The translations under genes were made by a program, and so were the position numbers. Below, piece by piece: positions 1-13,118 of a stretch of DNA of 64,000 bases. This DNA comes from Clonostachys chloroleuca. Taxonomy: Eukaryota > Ascomycota > Sordariomycetes > Hypocreales > Bionectriaceae. Each line of letters starts with the position of its first letter. Position 1 is the first letter of the stretch. The notes under the pieces are model-generated. The model saw only the letters and a program-made list of their open reading frames with translations, did no database searches and was not told the origin of the DNA. The stretch spans positions 12,338,001 to 12,402,000 of the forward strand of contig JBANAY010000003.1 in the NCBI GenBank assembly GCA_037952775.1, written 5' to 3'.

Positions 1-96
1 CACGGGGTGATAAGGAACAGAGATAATTAGCGATCCTTGTAGGCAGATTACAGCTAGCAATAACAACAACTATCTCACACGAATCGAACCCATCTA

Positions 97-288
97 GAGC
101 TCTATGGCGCAGCCGTTAGACCCGGGCAGTGATTCAAACATATTAATACTTTGTATATTGTTGTCAATACTTTGTACATTGTTATTAATACTTTGTAAAG
201 TTTTACCGTGTTTTGAGATTTCTTGGAAGAGGTAATCGAACTTGCTATCTAACTTTCGATTAAGAGCGGAGAGATTGTTGTAAACTTT
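97..288 (-). pseudogene. Decayed coiled-coil coding remnant
   Basis: On the minus strand a 64-codon frame runs between two in-frame TAG codons (289-291 and 94-96). It contains the seven-residue repeat QSINNNV / QSIDNNI / QSIN, produced by the 21-bp DNA repeat, preceded by charged helical sequence (LDSKFDYLFQEISKHGK). A second frame immediately upstream (about 283-360) reads as plausible hydrophilic protein (ADSSSMPHDDPPSNQLDRKF), as if one frameshift separates them. It looks like the C-terminal relic of a gene that extends left or is broken. The family is not recognised, and chance cannot be excluded for so short a frame. Confidence 0.25.
145..197. repeat. 21-bp tandem repeat, about 2.5 copies
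   Basis: Copies starting AATACTTTGTA begin at 145, 166 and 187, an exact 21-bp period; the third copy is partial. Read on the minus strand, the period equals seven codons, which keeps a heptad in phase. This is why I link it to the coding remnant rather than to simple AT-rich DNA. Confidence 0.75.
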
Positions 289-1002
289 CTATCGAGCTGG
301 TTGCTCGGAGGATCATCATGCGGCATAGAGGAAGAATCGGCTTGAATCTCAGCCTTAATAAGAAATCTCCTTCAAAGCCTCTAGTCCGAGCCCGCCGCTC
401 TGTCATCACCACTCTGCTTCAACTCAGTCCGCCTATTCGTAATCGCTCGCCGGACCAACAATCCCTTATATCAAGTTGATAGAGCTGCCATCATCTCAGA
501 CAGATATCACGGGGATAGAGCTACCAGCAGTCAACTCTGAAAACCGCCGACAACATAACAGAAAACCAAAAGATCGCGAAGAAGAACGCAATACAATATC
601 ATTACTGCCGCATCTACCCACGTATATTTTCCATTGCGCAATCATAACCATCTCTCTTTATAAGAACAATGAAAAAGAAAAGGAAAACAACAACAAGACA
701 CACAAACAAAGGAAAAAAAGCCCAGTCCGCATTTCATCTCCCAAACGCCAGACGTTGTGACCTCAAAGGGGGCGCGATCAAACCTTTCCACTGTCGTTGC
801 CCACCACACCCTGGCTGGAAATCACCATTTCAGTGTTCTTCGTCATCGTCGTCGTCCCAGGCAGAAGGAAGTCTCATCGCATGAAGATTCACTTTTCGCC
901 TCAACCCAAATCCCAAGGGGTAGCGGGAAATGTCCATTGTGCTGTTTTTGAAAAGAAAAAAAGAAAAAAGAGAACAATTACTACATGACCCATCCCTGTT
1001 GC

Positions 1003-2666
<1,664 letters not shown>

Positions 2667-4516
2667 TGTGAATTATTGCTCTCTATTCGCTTTCTGAAAG
2701 ATTTCAAGCAAAAGGAAGGGTTGTGGGTGCCCGTCGTCGTGCGATGGGCTGGAGGTGATGCAGGTCTTCCTGGGCAAAAGGGAATGGCGGGGGAACCGGG
2801 CGAGGGAGGGGAGGGCGAATCCGTTACGCGCACGCGAAATCTCGTCGGCAATCGGACTAGGTTGAGCGGATTCGCAAAAAAAAAAATGAAATATGGTTCC
2901 GGACAGGAGACGGTAAGACGATTATCTCGATGAAAAGAGGTCTTAGGAGTTTGCTGGGGGTGTGCAAGAGAAGGACGAACGAGAATGCCAATAAGCTCCG
3001 CTGCTGGGGATTTTCTAGGTAGTTGGTGGTACCTTGAAGCTTCTCTGGTTTTCGTGCTGAGAGAGATGCTCCAGCCACAGCTTTGACGTTCCAGCGAGCG
3101 AGGGGAGGCGAAATGCGAGCAGGGCAAAGGAGTAAGGAGGAGCGGGGTAAAATGACCAGTACGTTATTCAGTGATCAATAATAGGCTGTGAGTGACACTG
3201 AAGGCCCGAAGCACAGGTACCTAAACCGGCGGGGCTCGCTGTAGCGCCAAGGTGTCTCCGGCTCAGCTCTCTCCCTCGTAATGTCGTGTAATCGTGAGTA
3301 AACCAGCCTGGACACTAGAGTAAGCTATTTGAGCCAAAAAGCCCGGCGCAAGCGAGAATGAAATAGACAAGCTGCCGCCAGAGCCAACATGGCATCCACC
3401 GAAGCCCAAACCGCAGCTTGCAGGCCGTCGCCGTACGAGCGTCGCTGCCACATGCGATCTGTGCTTGGGTAGTGCTTGATAGGCCTAACAGCGCATCAGA
3501 GGTCACGATGGCTGACAATCACCCCCGAATATGCCACACATGTAATGGGCACACCCAAGGTGCCCCGTCCAGTCCGGCCAGGGCCTCCAGGGTATAGGTA
3601 GCAATATCGAGGGGGAGGGTACTTGGAAACAAGTAGAAGGCAAGTAAAAAATAACGACCAGTACTCACGTCGCAGAAGAAGCACAGCTACTGGTATGCGC
3701 GCCGTTGGTATTGTGGTTCGTCTAAAGATTGCTCGGCCGCGTGTCGCCGTCGAACGTATATACTTCCTCCGTGTACCTCAATTCAGCTTGGCAAACGAGT
3801 GCTCGAAATGCAGAACCCAGCGATGAGATTGTCTATCTGTCTTTTGGCGGCGGGAGAGAAAAAAAAAAAAGAGCAGCGCCCGGGTGTTTTCTACTCAACC
3901 CCTTTCAACTAGTACTTGCAAGGCGGTCTGATGGGTCCCTGGTGATCGATCGAGATTTCTGCCAGCACCTCTTCTTACGATTGCCCCTCACTCGCTCTCG
4001 ATCGTGTCGACGTCAGGGTTGGGGTCGCTGTCAGAATGTCTGGAAGTCAATTGACCGATCTGCTGTACCACACCAAAGCAAAGGGAAACGGGCTCGACAC
4101 GAAGGGTCTTGAGGTTGGCAATGATCTGAGGCGGACAAGGACAAGCTTCTCTTGACTTGCGCATTGGAATGAGCAAGGATCTGAGAAAAGGTCGACCAAA
4201 CTCGCACCGGATTTGCAGCGGGGGAGGGGCTTTATGATGACCATGGAAGCAATGCTATGACGGAGGTGGTCGTTATCAGTTCATACATAAACAATTACCC
4301 TTGCTAATGAATGGGTAAGTGCCAAAACTGGGTGTGTGAAGTGGCTCCAGGCACGATACCTGGTAGATTCCCATGCTTGATGGCATCATACCTCATCAGC
4401 TCTCCTGCACAACATGGGGCTGATAGAGACTCGTCTTCCCGAATCAGCCGTCTATTTTAAAACACACCTTCCACCACCAATAATTCCTTCCAGAATCCCT
4501 TCCATCCTCTTAAGAG

Positions 4517-4529
4517 TTTTTTTTTAGTT

Positions 4530-4575
<46 letters not shown>
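4517..4575. repeat. Oligo-dT / 39-bp oligo-dA tract
   Basis: Two runs of nine T (separated by AG) are followed immediately by 39 uninterrupted A. The T and A arms can fold back on each other. Such tracts disfavour nucleosomes; a retroposon poly(A) tail is another possible origin, but no retroposon body or target duplication is visible beside it. Confidence 0.85.
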
Positions 4576-4577
<2 letters not shown>

Positions 4578-5025
4578 AGAGAGAAGATGAAGACTATTTG
4601 ACTAAGTAACCAGCTACAATGAACGCGAGCAAGCCAATCTCCCGTGAGAATAAACACTCTTCCCGGCCCTCACTCACACGGTCGTGCATTTCTTATTTCT
4701 GATGACGTCCTTGTGCTTGCAAGGCGGGGTTCTTCTTGCCGCATTCCTTGGCTCCCCTGTCCGACTAATGATCCTCCCGACCCTTGCTAGGTAAGGTAGC
4801 TGGCTAGAAGTTCCAAGGCAATCAAGCTTTGCCTTCTTACTTGTCAGGTCCAAGGAGGAAGGAGCAGACTCTCCGGCCGCTCACCCATTCTCTTGTGTGA
4901 CCAGCGCCCAATCTGTCTCTGGCGTCCAAAGTACCACACCACCGTTTACCCCTCAGCCCAGATGATGTTGTTGGCTGAGGAGACACATCGGTGGAAGCCT
5001 CTAGGGTGGGGCACTTCAATGCCCC

Positions 5026-5256
5026 CAAGTGGGTGACAGGAGAAATGAGACACCTAATGAAGAGTGGTTATTAATCGACTACTTTCTGCTATGAATAGAG
5101 AAATTCAGTAGTATAAAATCATATAAAGTAACAATATCTACCTTTTTATTTGTAGATCATATATTATTAGCCTTTAATAATCTAACAATATCGGTCGCAG
5201 AACCGACAATAAGCAGCCTAATATTTGAGTGTCTCAATTTCAATGTCACCCACTTG
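5026..5256. mobile_element. MITE-like non-autonomous DNA transposon
   Basis: The ends are inverted repeats of about 28 bp: 13 identical terminal bases (CAAGTGGGTGACA at 5026-5038, complement at 5244-5256), then a mismatched patch, then GAGACAC matched on both sides. The element is flanked by GCCCC on both sides (5021-5025 and 5257-5261), a likely 5-bp target duplication. The 231-bp interior is clearly AT-richer than its surroundings, has no coding frame, and contains a small TCGGT/ACCGA hairpin near 5190-5210. This is the structure of a miniature inverted-repeat element. The superfamily cannot be named from one copy. An alternative boundary one base outward (CCAAG) with a 3-bp CCC duplication is also possible. 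Confidence 0.8.
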
Positions 5257-5738
5257 GCCCCTCAATCGGGCTACTAACTCGTTACTATCACAGTGCATGT
5301 TCTCCTCTACGTATTTCTATAGCGAAGGTACTAACGGCTGTTAGCCCCCATGATTCGACTGTCGCGCTAGCAAACGGCTTTCATCGATCTGCCAGTGCAG
5401 AATCGGGGATTCTTAAATTGCATCGTCTAACCAGTTTCTCGAATTTTCACAAAGGTAAGTGTCGTGATCAAAGCTCATCAAGGCACTTTCCATGAAGCTG
5501 AATCGCACTGAGGGTGGGAAAAGGCAATTTAAATAGCTAAGCCTCTTTCGAGCTGCCAAAGCTCGGAAACTGCCTCGTGTTGAGCTTAACACTTTCTACG
5601 TCGCATTGCTCATATGACGAAAGAGGCAAACAGATCTTTGGCAATAATGGTTATTTTAGGTGATGATATTCAGGAGTAATGAATGACAGGACACGTAGAG
5701 TAGCACACCAGAAACAAGCCTACACCCAAATGATAGAA

Positions 5739-8700
5739 TCAGTTGCGCCTAGGTAACGGCTCAACGTTCCAGATCCCATCAGCGTACTCGTAAATGCAGC
5801 GGTCGCTGCTGAAGAAGCCCATTCTGGCAACGGCCGTGATGGACTTGACAACCCACTCTTCTTGATTCCGATAGGCCTCATCCACAAGCTTGTGCGTCTC
5901 AATATAGCTGTGGAAGTCGTCTGACACGAGGTAATAGTCACCATGATCCTTGACGGCTGCTATCATGGCACTGAAATCATGCACAGAGCCGAATGTGCCC
6001 TTTTGAATTTCCTCGAACACCTTTGCGAGATCCGGGTCGATGGTGTGGGAGCCGTATGTATGTGCGTGGCGCAAGTCTTCAACGTCCTCAGCCAGGTTAC
6101 CAAAGAGGAAAATGTTGTTTTCGCCAACTTCCCTGGTAATCTCAATCTATGTCTTGTCAGCGTTGCTTCACAATGTAGTACATAACAGCACGCTTACATT
6201 TGCACCATCACAGGTACCAATGATGAGCCCGCCGTTTAGGACGAACTTCATGTTGCTTGTTCCCGAAGCCCTATGACATGGGTTAGCATCTTTAAGAACA
6301 AACAAAGTTGGCATTTCAGAGGTTTGGTGCGGCACATACTCAGTCCCTGCCGTCGAGATATGCTCACTGATATCTGAAGCAGGGCAGATGATTTCTGCTT
6401 TACTGACGTTGTAGTCTTCAAGGAAAAGTACTTTGAGAAGATCGCCGATATCTTCATCGTTGTTCACAACCGAACCAACAGCGTTGATCAAATGAATGAT
6501 TTGCTTGGCCATCCAGTAACCCGGAGCAGCCTTTCCACCGAAGATGGAGACCCGTGGCATCTGCTTCTTCCTCTCTGCCGGGGTCATGGCCTTCAGTGTC
6601 AGATATCGGTGGATAACACCAAAGATGTTCAACTGCTGCCGCTTGTACTCGTGGATTCTCTTGACCTGGACGTCGAATAGAGCAGACGGGTTCACATTAA
6701 CCCCCGTAGTTTCCTTGATGTATTTCGCAAGGCGGATCTTGTTGGCAAACTTGATCTCTGCCCACTCCTTCTTGAAGTCTTTATCTTGAACTAGAACTTC
6801 GAGCTTGTTTAATTGTGAGAGATCTTTGAGGAACTCATGGCTTCCCAGTTTGGAGGCGATCAGCTCAGAGAGGCGAGGGTTCGCCTGATGAAGCCAGCGT
6901 CGAGGCGTTATACCATTGGTCACATTCGTAAACCGGTCTGGGCCATATATTTCGACAAAATCCTTGAAAATAGTCGTCTTGATGAGATCGGAGTGGAGCT
7001 CTGCCACGCCATTCACCTTGTGAGAGCCCACAATGGCGAGGTGGGCCATTCTCACCATTTTTGGCTGCGACTCTTCAATGATGGAGACTCTAGTGAGAAT
7101 TTCTCGATCATCTGGGAACTGCTTCTCAACAGACTGTAGGAAGAAAAGGTTGATGTCGTAGATAATCTGAAGATGTCGAGGGAGGAGATGCTGGACAAGC
7201 CCCACTGGCCATTTCTCCAAAGCTTCAGGCAGCACGGTATGGTTGGTGTAACCAAACTGCGAGCATTTAGCAGGGTATCCAATAATTAGTAAACGGGTTA
7301 ATTCAGCTTACCGTGCCGGTCACGATTTCCCAAGCCAAGTCCCATTCAAGCCCTTCAACATCGATCAAGATGCGCTGTAGTTCTACGATTGCCAAAGTCG
7401 GATGGGTATCATTGAGTTGGATTGCCACCTGCTCTGGGAATTCTCTCCAGGCTCTCTTGGACTTTTTGAAACGACGGACGATATCGTAGAGAGAAGCAGC
7501 TACCCAAAAGTACTGTTGCTTAAGACGGAGCTCTTTGCCCCTCTCAAGGTTGTCATTTGGGTATAGCACGTTACTGATCGTCTCAGCACGTTGCTGCTCA
7601 GCAACTGAGCTTTCATAATCTCCACTATTGAACTTCTGAAAGTCAAACTCGCCTCCCGATGCCTTGCTGGACCAGAGTCGGAGGTTGTTAGTAGTTGGTG
7701 TGTCATACCCAGGGATGGGAACGTCGTAGGCAACCGCCACTACGATTTCACCACCTTCCCAGATAGCCACGGATTTTCCCTCCTCATTGGTCACCTTCTT
7801 AACCGAGCCAAAGAATTGGACCTTGGATTCAAGTCAGCTTAAACGATTTCAACAATGGACTTCCGACCACTTACATCCACTGTGACATCATGTCGAGGGA
7901 ATTCCCATGGATTGAAGTCAAGCCAATAATCTGGAACCTCGACTTGATATCCATCAATAATTTCTTGCTTGAAAATACCGTATCGGTAACGTAGACCGTA
8001 TCCCCAGGCTGGGAAATCAAGAGAAGCAAGACTGTCGAGGAAACAAGCGGCTAGTCGACCAAGACCACCGTTGCCCAAAGCAGCATCGTGCTCCTGGCCA
8101 ATGATATCCTCAATGCGGAAGCCAAGGTCAGCGAGACCGGCTGATGACTTGCGTTAGTAAAGAGAATAATAAAACAGGGGGGTTGGCGCCTCACCCTTGG
8201 CAGTATCTTTCATCCCCACATTGAGCATAGCATTGTCCAATGCTCTTCCCATGAGGAACTCTAGACTGAGGTAGTAGACCCTCTTCGAATCACGGTAAGT
8301 CTGGCGCTGCTGTGTTTTGTTCCAGTCTAGAATGAGACGGTCACGAAACGCAAGACTGGTGGCAGAGTATGCAGCCTTCTCGTCGCAGTTGAACATGCTA
8401 CGGGCAAGCGATGTTTCAACATGGCGAACCACTTCTTTTTCAAACTCGTCCGAGGATTTAAACGCCGCAGTCTGGTTGCGCTTCCATGCCTCTCGCTGTG
8501 GCTCTGGGATCGATGCTGTTGACCGGAAAATGATATCAGTACATGGCTATTAGATCTGATCACAGCACACCGAGAGCGGGGCAGGGAAGATAGTGCAAGG
8601 GAAGCAAAACAAGGGGCATTTAAGTGAGACTATCTGCTGGAATTGGAATTTTCGTTTGCTGAACATACCCTCGACGCTCTTGATCTCTCCTGGACCAAAA

Positions 8701-8828
8701 CCAGTGGCGGTTCTCTTGTGCTTTGGGCGAGTGATGCCTTCGGGACCAACGGAGCCCTGGATATCCACTATGGGAGCTGATGTAGAGGGGCGGCGCTGCC
8801 TGCTGGGGAGCTTCTGTTCGGTCGACAT
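5739..8828 (-). CDS. gph1: Glycogen phosphorylase
   Basis: It releases glucose-1-phosphate from glycogen in the cytosol using pyridoxal phosphate. The sequence shows the family blocks: [78 protein letters not shown], and the cofactor-lysine region [13 protein letters not shown]. The start [13 protein letters not shown] precedes a segment resembling the phosphorylated N-terminus of yeast Gph1 ([15 protein letters not shown]). Six introns give seven exons, near the usual 890 residues. One intron (6271-6339, 69 bp) is a multiple of three with no stop, so it reads through; the family sequence STAGTEASGTSNM shows it should be removed. The protein ends with NVEPLPRRN before TGA at 5739-5741. Confidence 0.97.
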
Positions 8829-11752
8829 CCTGGCAGTGCCTTTCGTGGTCTATCGATCAATTGAAGCCAGAGACCCGGGTTTATAGAACAGACGAGATAT
8901 TCTGGGAATCGCCTGCCAGACAGGATCTCTTCTTGCGGACACGAACAGGTCACTCGAGCTCAGCTCGATAAGCTACCTGCTGAAGCTCTCCGGAGCTGGT
9001 AAGTCGAGGTGGGGCAGCGGGGTGCTTTTGGAGCTCAGCGGCGGGGCAGCTCCAAAGGATTGAACGCTGATGCGATGCAGCTTGGGCAAGGTTGGAATGC
9101 GAACAGGGGCCTCCGGGCTCTAGCTACAGCTAGATAGAGACCTAGTACGTAGGACGGGGTGCGGAGAAGCGACAGATCAGCGTCCAGATGGGCTGATGGG
9201 CGGCTCTCCGTTTCCCAGAATCAATGAGATGCTAGGTGCTGTAAAGATACGAAGAACAAAGGGTAGAATGGGCATTGGAATGCGGAGAGGAAGAGAGAGG
9301 AGGAGGGAGGAGGAGGGGAACGAGAGATGTGATCATCGGCTTCCTTATACTCGCATGCACCAGCAGGAGGACCTGGAGCAGCACACCCAAAGTAGTGCCC
9401 AGGCTAAAACTTGGAAGTTAATAGAGCATCAGACCACCTTCCCGGCAACTTGCAGTCTGAGCTGGACTCCCCTACCTCGTTTGGAGACTGAAGGTTTTCG
9501 TGCTCCGCGCCTGGGGCAGGCTCATCTGCTCGCTGACGACACCGGCAGTGGGACCAGGCTCGGTTTACCTTGTCGGTGATGCGTAGGGGTAACAGTCGGA
9601 ACCCCAGCAGCCAATCTAGAGTCGCATGCGATGGGTAGCGAGGTTGATGCTGCATCGTATCCTACAAGGCACCCCTCCCACGCTTGCCGAGCAAATCGAT
9701 CTAGTGCTGATTGTGCGATTGGTGAGCTCCAGCACCCAGCACTCGTGGATATGTGCGGTGCCACAATCAGTCGGTCGTGCTTGCCACCCGCTCTTTGGCT
9801 CCCTCGCAACTACTGGGAAAGACCGATCATGCGTCTTTCAATCCATCCATTGAATTGATGCGTCAATGTTAATGGCCGTAGGAACCTCCCCAGCTTGTAT
9901 GAATCCGGGGTGGCTACCTGAACCAACACCACCAAGGTCGTCGCTTGAACCTACCTACCTGAAGCCTCCAGACCTGAGTAAATCTGAAAAAGAGAATTCC
10001 CCAATTCAAACATGGCAAAACAGGGAGCAATTGAGAAACCCATCTGAAAAAATCAGGACATCATTGGCCAACGTGTCTGTGCTACGTACCGACCGGCATT
10101 CAAGCTCTGCTCATTACCATCCTGGCCTGCCAACCCTGTACATCCCTATCGCCCCAATTCAAAGTCCCCGAACGCAACGCAGATAACGTAAATCCTTCAG
10201 GCTCATTCTACTTACCTGCCTTGCCATGAAGCCCAGGACAAACCTTCTCCATCAATGGCACCCAGACAATGCCAAGCAAGAGCCAGCGAGGATTGTACTG
10301 ATCCGACTGGGCTATCCCTTTGATTCTGGAGTGACATGTTGCAAAACAGAGCTAACGTATTGACCTGCCAAGGTAAATCACAGTTTCAAGGGGTATGAAC
10401 ACCCAGCTCTTGTGAGTTTCCATAAGGTAACGCCTTGCCTGTGTACCCATGCCAGCTGACCACAATCGAGATGGCCGTCAAACCTAGTATTGCTGCAACT
10501 CGACCATCTTGTGTCTTGTCCATTGCCCCCCGAGCTAAAAGAAGCATCGTAGGTTGCCCCTCTCCCGGCTCTAGCCTGGTCCGGCTCCTCCATGCTAGTC
10601 TTATTTAGAGCTTCGTGCGCCAAAAGGAGGACCCAGCCAATGGTTCTCCGTAGGTAGGCATGCATGCGCTTCTCTGTCACGTTCGCTGCTCCCCTGCCCT
10701 CCTGCATCACGTTGTCTTGCTGGTTTGACATACATGCATGAGATTAAGTGGCCAGTGCGGGGCAGAGGCAACCTACTCTGACAATTGACCAACCAACCAA
10801 GTAGATATACTGCCCCATCACAACTCGCTGCATCCCAATGCAGGCAGCCGTGGCTTCCGAGTGAGCTTCGAGAGTGTGCCGAGTCACTTAAGACCAATTG
10901 CACTTAAGGCTCACAGTCATCGAGGTTGACCCACGTATTTGAAATCCGCAACCGCGTGAAGTGAATGTCTATTGTGTAGAACTCCTACTTCACCTCGGGC
11001 CTCAGCCGTAGTATTTGAACGTTGGTATCGACCTATATATATATATGGTTGCAAACAGTTCGAGCAACAAGAATAATAAAAAAGGAGGGAACTCTCCTCT
11101 CCAGAAATGAAGAATAGAAAACGCCGAAGTGAAAAAATAAAACTCGCCAAACTCCTCAGCTCCTAGCATGGTGAAGGGGCTCAAATGCTCCAATGTAAAA
11201 GTTCAACACACCCTTCCGAGAGGCCTAGCCATTTCGTTCCGAACTGTTCATCCCTGTAAAATTTCCAAACCTAGCTGTCCCAAAAGCAAGCCTCCCAAAT
11301 ATATATTCATGTAGTCATTGGACCTCTGTAGGTTGAATCATACAAGGCGCCTTGTAGCAGCCTCCCAATAGTTTCGTTGGCAAATACCGGTGAATCTGGT
11401 ACCTCGCAGTATTTCTTTTGTCGTTGCTTTTTCCGTTTGTTTGGTACGACACCGGCATGTATAGTTGTTGCATCCACCCAAATTCGATGACTCTCTTTAG
11501 TCGAATCAAACTTGCCTTCGGAGCCTGTCGATAGCCGGAAAAGGCTATGACACTGGTATGTGCTGCTGCAACAGACTCCCAGTCTTATGCGTCTCTTGCG
11601 CTGGTTTCGCTTCGAAGATGGCACAAGAAACCTCCCATAACCGTTTCACCATCGGTCCTGTCAAAGGCAAGTGAGCCGCTCTTGCAAGAAAGTACAACTT
11701 TTATGCAAACAGGCGAATTATTTGACATTAAGGTGGACAGGATCCAGCCCCG
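8829..11752. other. 2.9-kb intergenic region
   Basis: This holds the glycogen phosphorylase promoter side (from 8829) and the 3' side of the G-alpha gene. Frames up to about 127 codons exist but show no domain, compositional or splice evidence. A short (TA)n run lies near 11033-11046. No RNA gene was recognised. Confidence 0.65.
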
Positions 11753-13118
11753 TTATAGAATTCCCGAATCTTTCAGCGCATTGTTTAGAATCGTCTCCTT
11801 GACGGCTGCAAAAACAAGCCGAATGTTCGATGTGTCGGTCGCTTGCGTTAAGCTAAACCATCGTTAGCATCCCCAGACATTCTCATACTGTACAAAAACA
11901 AGATACATACTGAGGATATAGGTTGAGGTGCGCCCTGTTCACTTGATTGAAGCGCCAGAGCAAGTACTTGGCGGCTTTATTCACGTCACTACCGCCCGAG
12001 TAGTCGGGAAAGTAGTTCCCTAACGGCGACCTGCTAAGTTTCTGCTTGAAAATGTCGACCTTGTTCAGGAAGAGGATGATACTAGTCCTCATAAACCAGC
12101 GCGAGTTTACGACAGAATCGAATAAAAGCAGACTCTCCATCATGCGGTTCTGTTGTTATTAGCACCAGCCTGTTTCGACAGCACATGGAAGAACTCACCT
12201 GGCTGCTTTCCTCGAGAAGGACTTGGTCGTATTCGCTGAGAGCGACACAGAAAATAATCGAGGTGACGTTTTCAAAGCAGTGAATCCACTTCTTCCTTTC
12301 GCTTCTTTGGCCGCCGACATCGAACATGCTACCAAGGAGGTCAGCGAGCTTATCTCGCGAATCGTATACCGCAGTCGAACTTACTGTATGCTGAGCTGGC
12401 CCATTTGGAAACGAGTCTCGTAGATGCCGGTGGTTTTCGTACGAGCTCGCAGCACATCCATTTCGCTCGGTAAATAATCTGGCGCACAGATGCGCACAGC
12501 CTCTTGGAAGAAACTGCGCCGAGGTCAGCTTGAGTACACTTTGGTGGAACATTTTGAAATCTGTGGTTGGTGACGCTCTTACTATTCAGCCGAATCCATC
12601 AAGTAGAATTCGGTCTGGTGCTCCATCAACTGGGCCTTTGAGGGATCATTCCACAAAGACTGAACAGCAATGCCAACCTGCGGATCAATGTGTGCCTGCG
12701 GGCCTGATTCGGGCTGGTAGTCCAACATAAACTGGGCAAACTCCTTGTTTTCCGCAATCTCCGGGACGATGTTAAATTGTTGCATCGCAGTAATGACAGC
12801 CTTGGCACATTCCACCAGATTCTTGAAGACGGTCGGTCGGTAGTTGAACAGTTCGTCTTCGGAGTAGCCTTTGAGGTGGATGATTTTCATCTGCTTGACA
12901 ATAGTAGACTTGCCACTCTCACCGGAGCCTGTGTCGCTGGCTGTTAGCAACCTTGCACCAACGCATCAAGCGAGGTGTGAATTTTCAAGCATACCTAGGA
13001 GCAGGATCTTGCATTCTTTCCGTAACTTTTTCGAGTCTTCTTCTAGCATCTTATCTATCGCCTGACTCTTCTTCTTCTGGTCCGCCTCCTCATTGCTTGA
13101 GCTCATACAGGCGCCCAT
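11753..13118 (-). CDS. gna-3: Group III heterotrimeric G-protein alpha subunit
   Basis: This is a membrane-anchored GTPase coupling receptors to adenylate cyclase, the GNA-3/GanB/MagA class of fungal G-alpha. The N-terminus MGACMSSS carries the glycine for myristoylation and the cysteine for palmitoylation. Motifs follow in order: P-loop GSGESGKST, switch I RARTKTTG with the conserved arginine, switch [18 protein letters not shown], and the TCAT-equivalent TQATDT near the end. The C-terminus KDSGIL lacks the cysteine of pertussis-toxin-sensitive group I subunits (which end CGL/I), supporting group III. Five introns split it; one separates ILLLG from SGESGK, and the last splits the histidine before LTQATD. 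Length is close to the usual 355. Paralogue choice rests on the two ends of the protein. Confidence 0.94.

Larger units (their letters stand above)
1..1002. other. Left flank and 3' side of HOG1; no intact gene
   Basis: No intact gene is visible. The first 300 bases hold a 21-bp tandem repeat and a decayed reading frame, annotated separately. Bases 300-1000 show only short chance frames and purine-rich runs (around 660-720 and 950-980); part of this must be the 3' untranslated region of HOG1, which ends at 1003. A box-B-like tRNA motif near 79-93 is isolated. Confidence 0.6.
2667..5738. other. 3-kb intergenic spacer, HOG1 promoter side
   Basis: No coding gene is supported; the longest frames have no recognisable sequence. 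The spacer contains the HOG1 upstream region, a dT/dA tract (4517-4575) and a 231-bp inverted-repeat element (5026-5256). The right end carries the 3' untranslated region of glycogen phosphorylase. Confidence 0.7.

Noticed and set aside
79..115. tRNA-like box B (GGTTCGATTC on the minus strand) beside a box-A-like word
   Set aside because: The acceptor and anticodon stems do not form and the boxes are in the wrong order for one tRNA. A tRNA-derived SINE scrap is possible but unsupported.
11307..11624. 105-codon minus-strand frame downstream of the G-alpha gene
   Set aside because: Basic, low-information sequence with no family resemblance; more likely 3' untranslated or spacer DNA.
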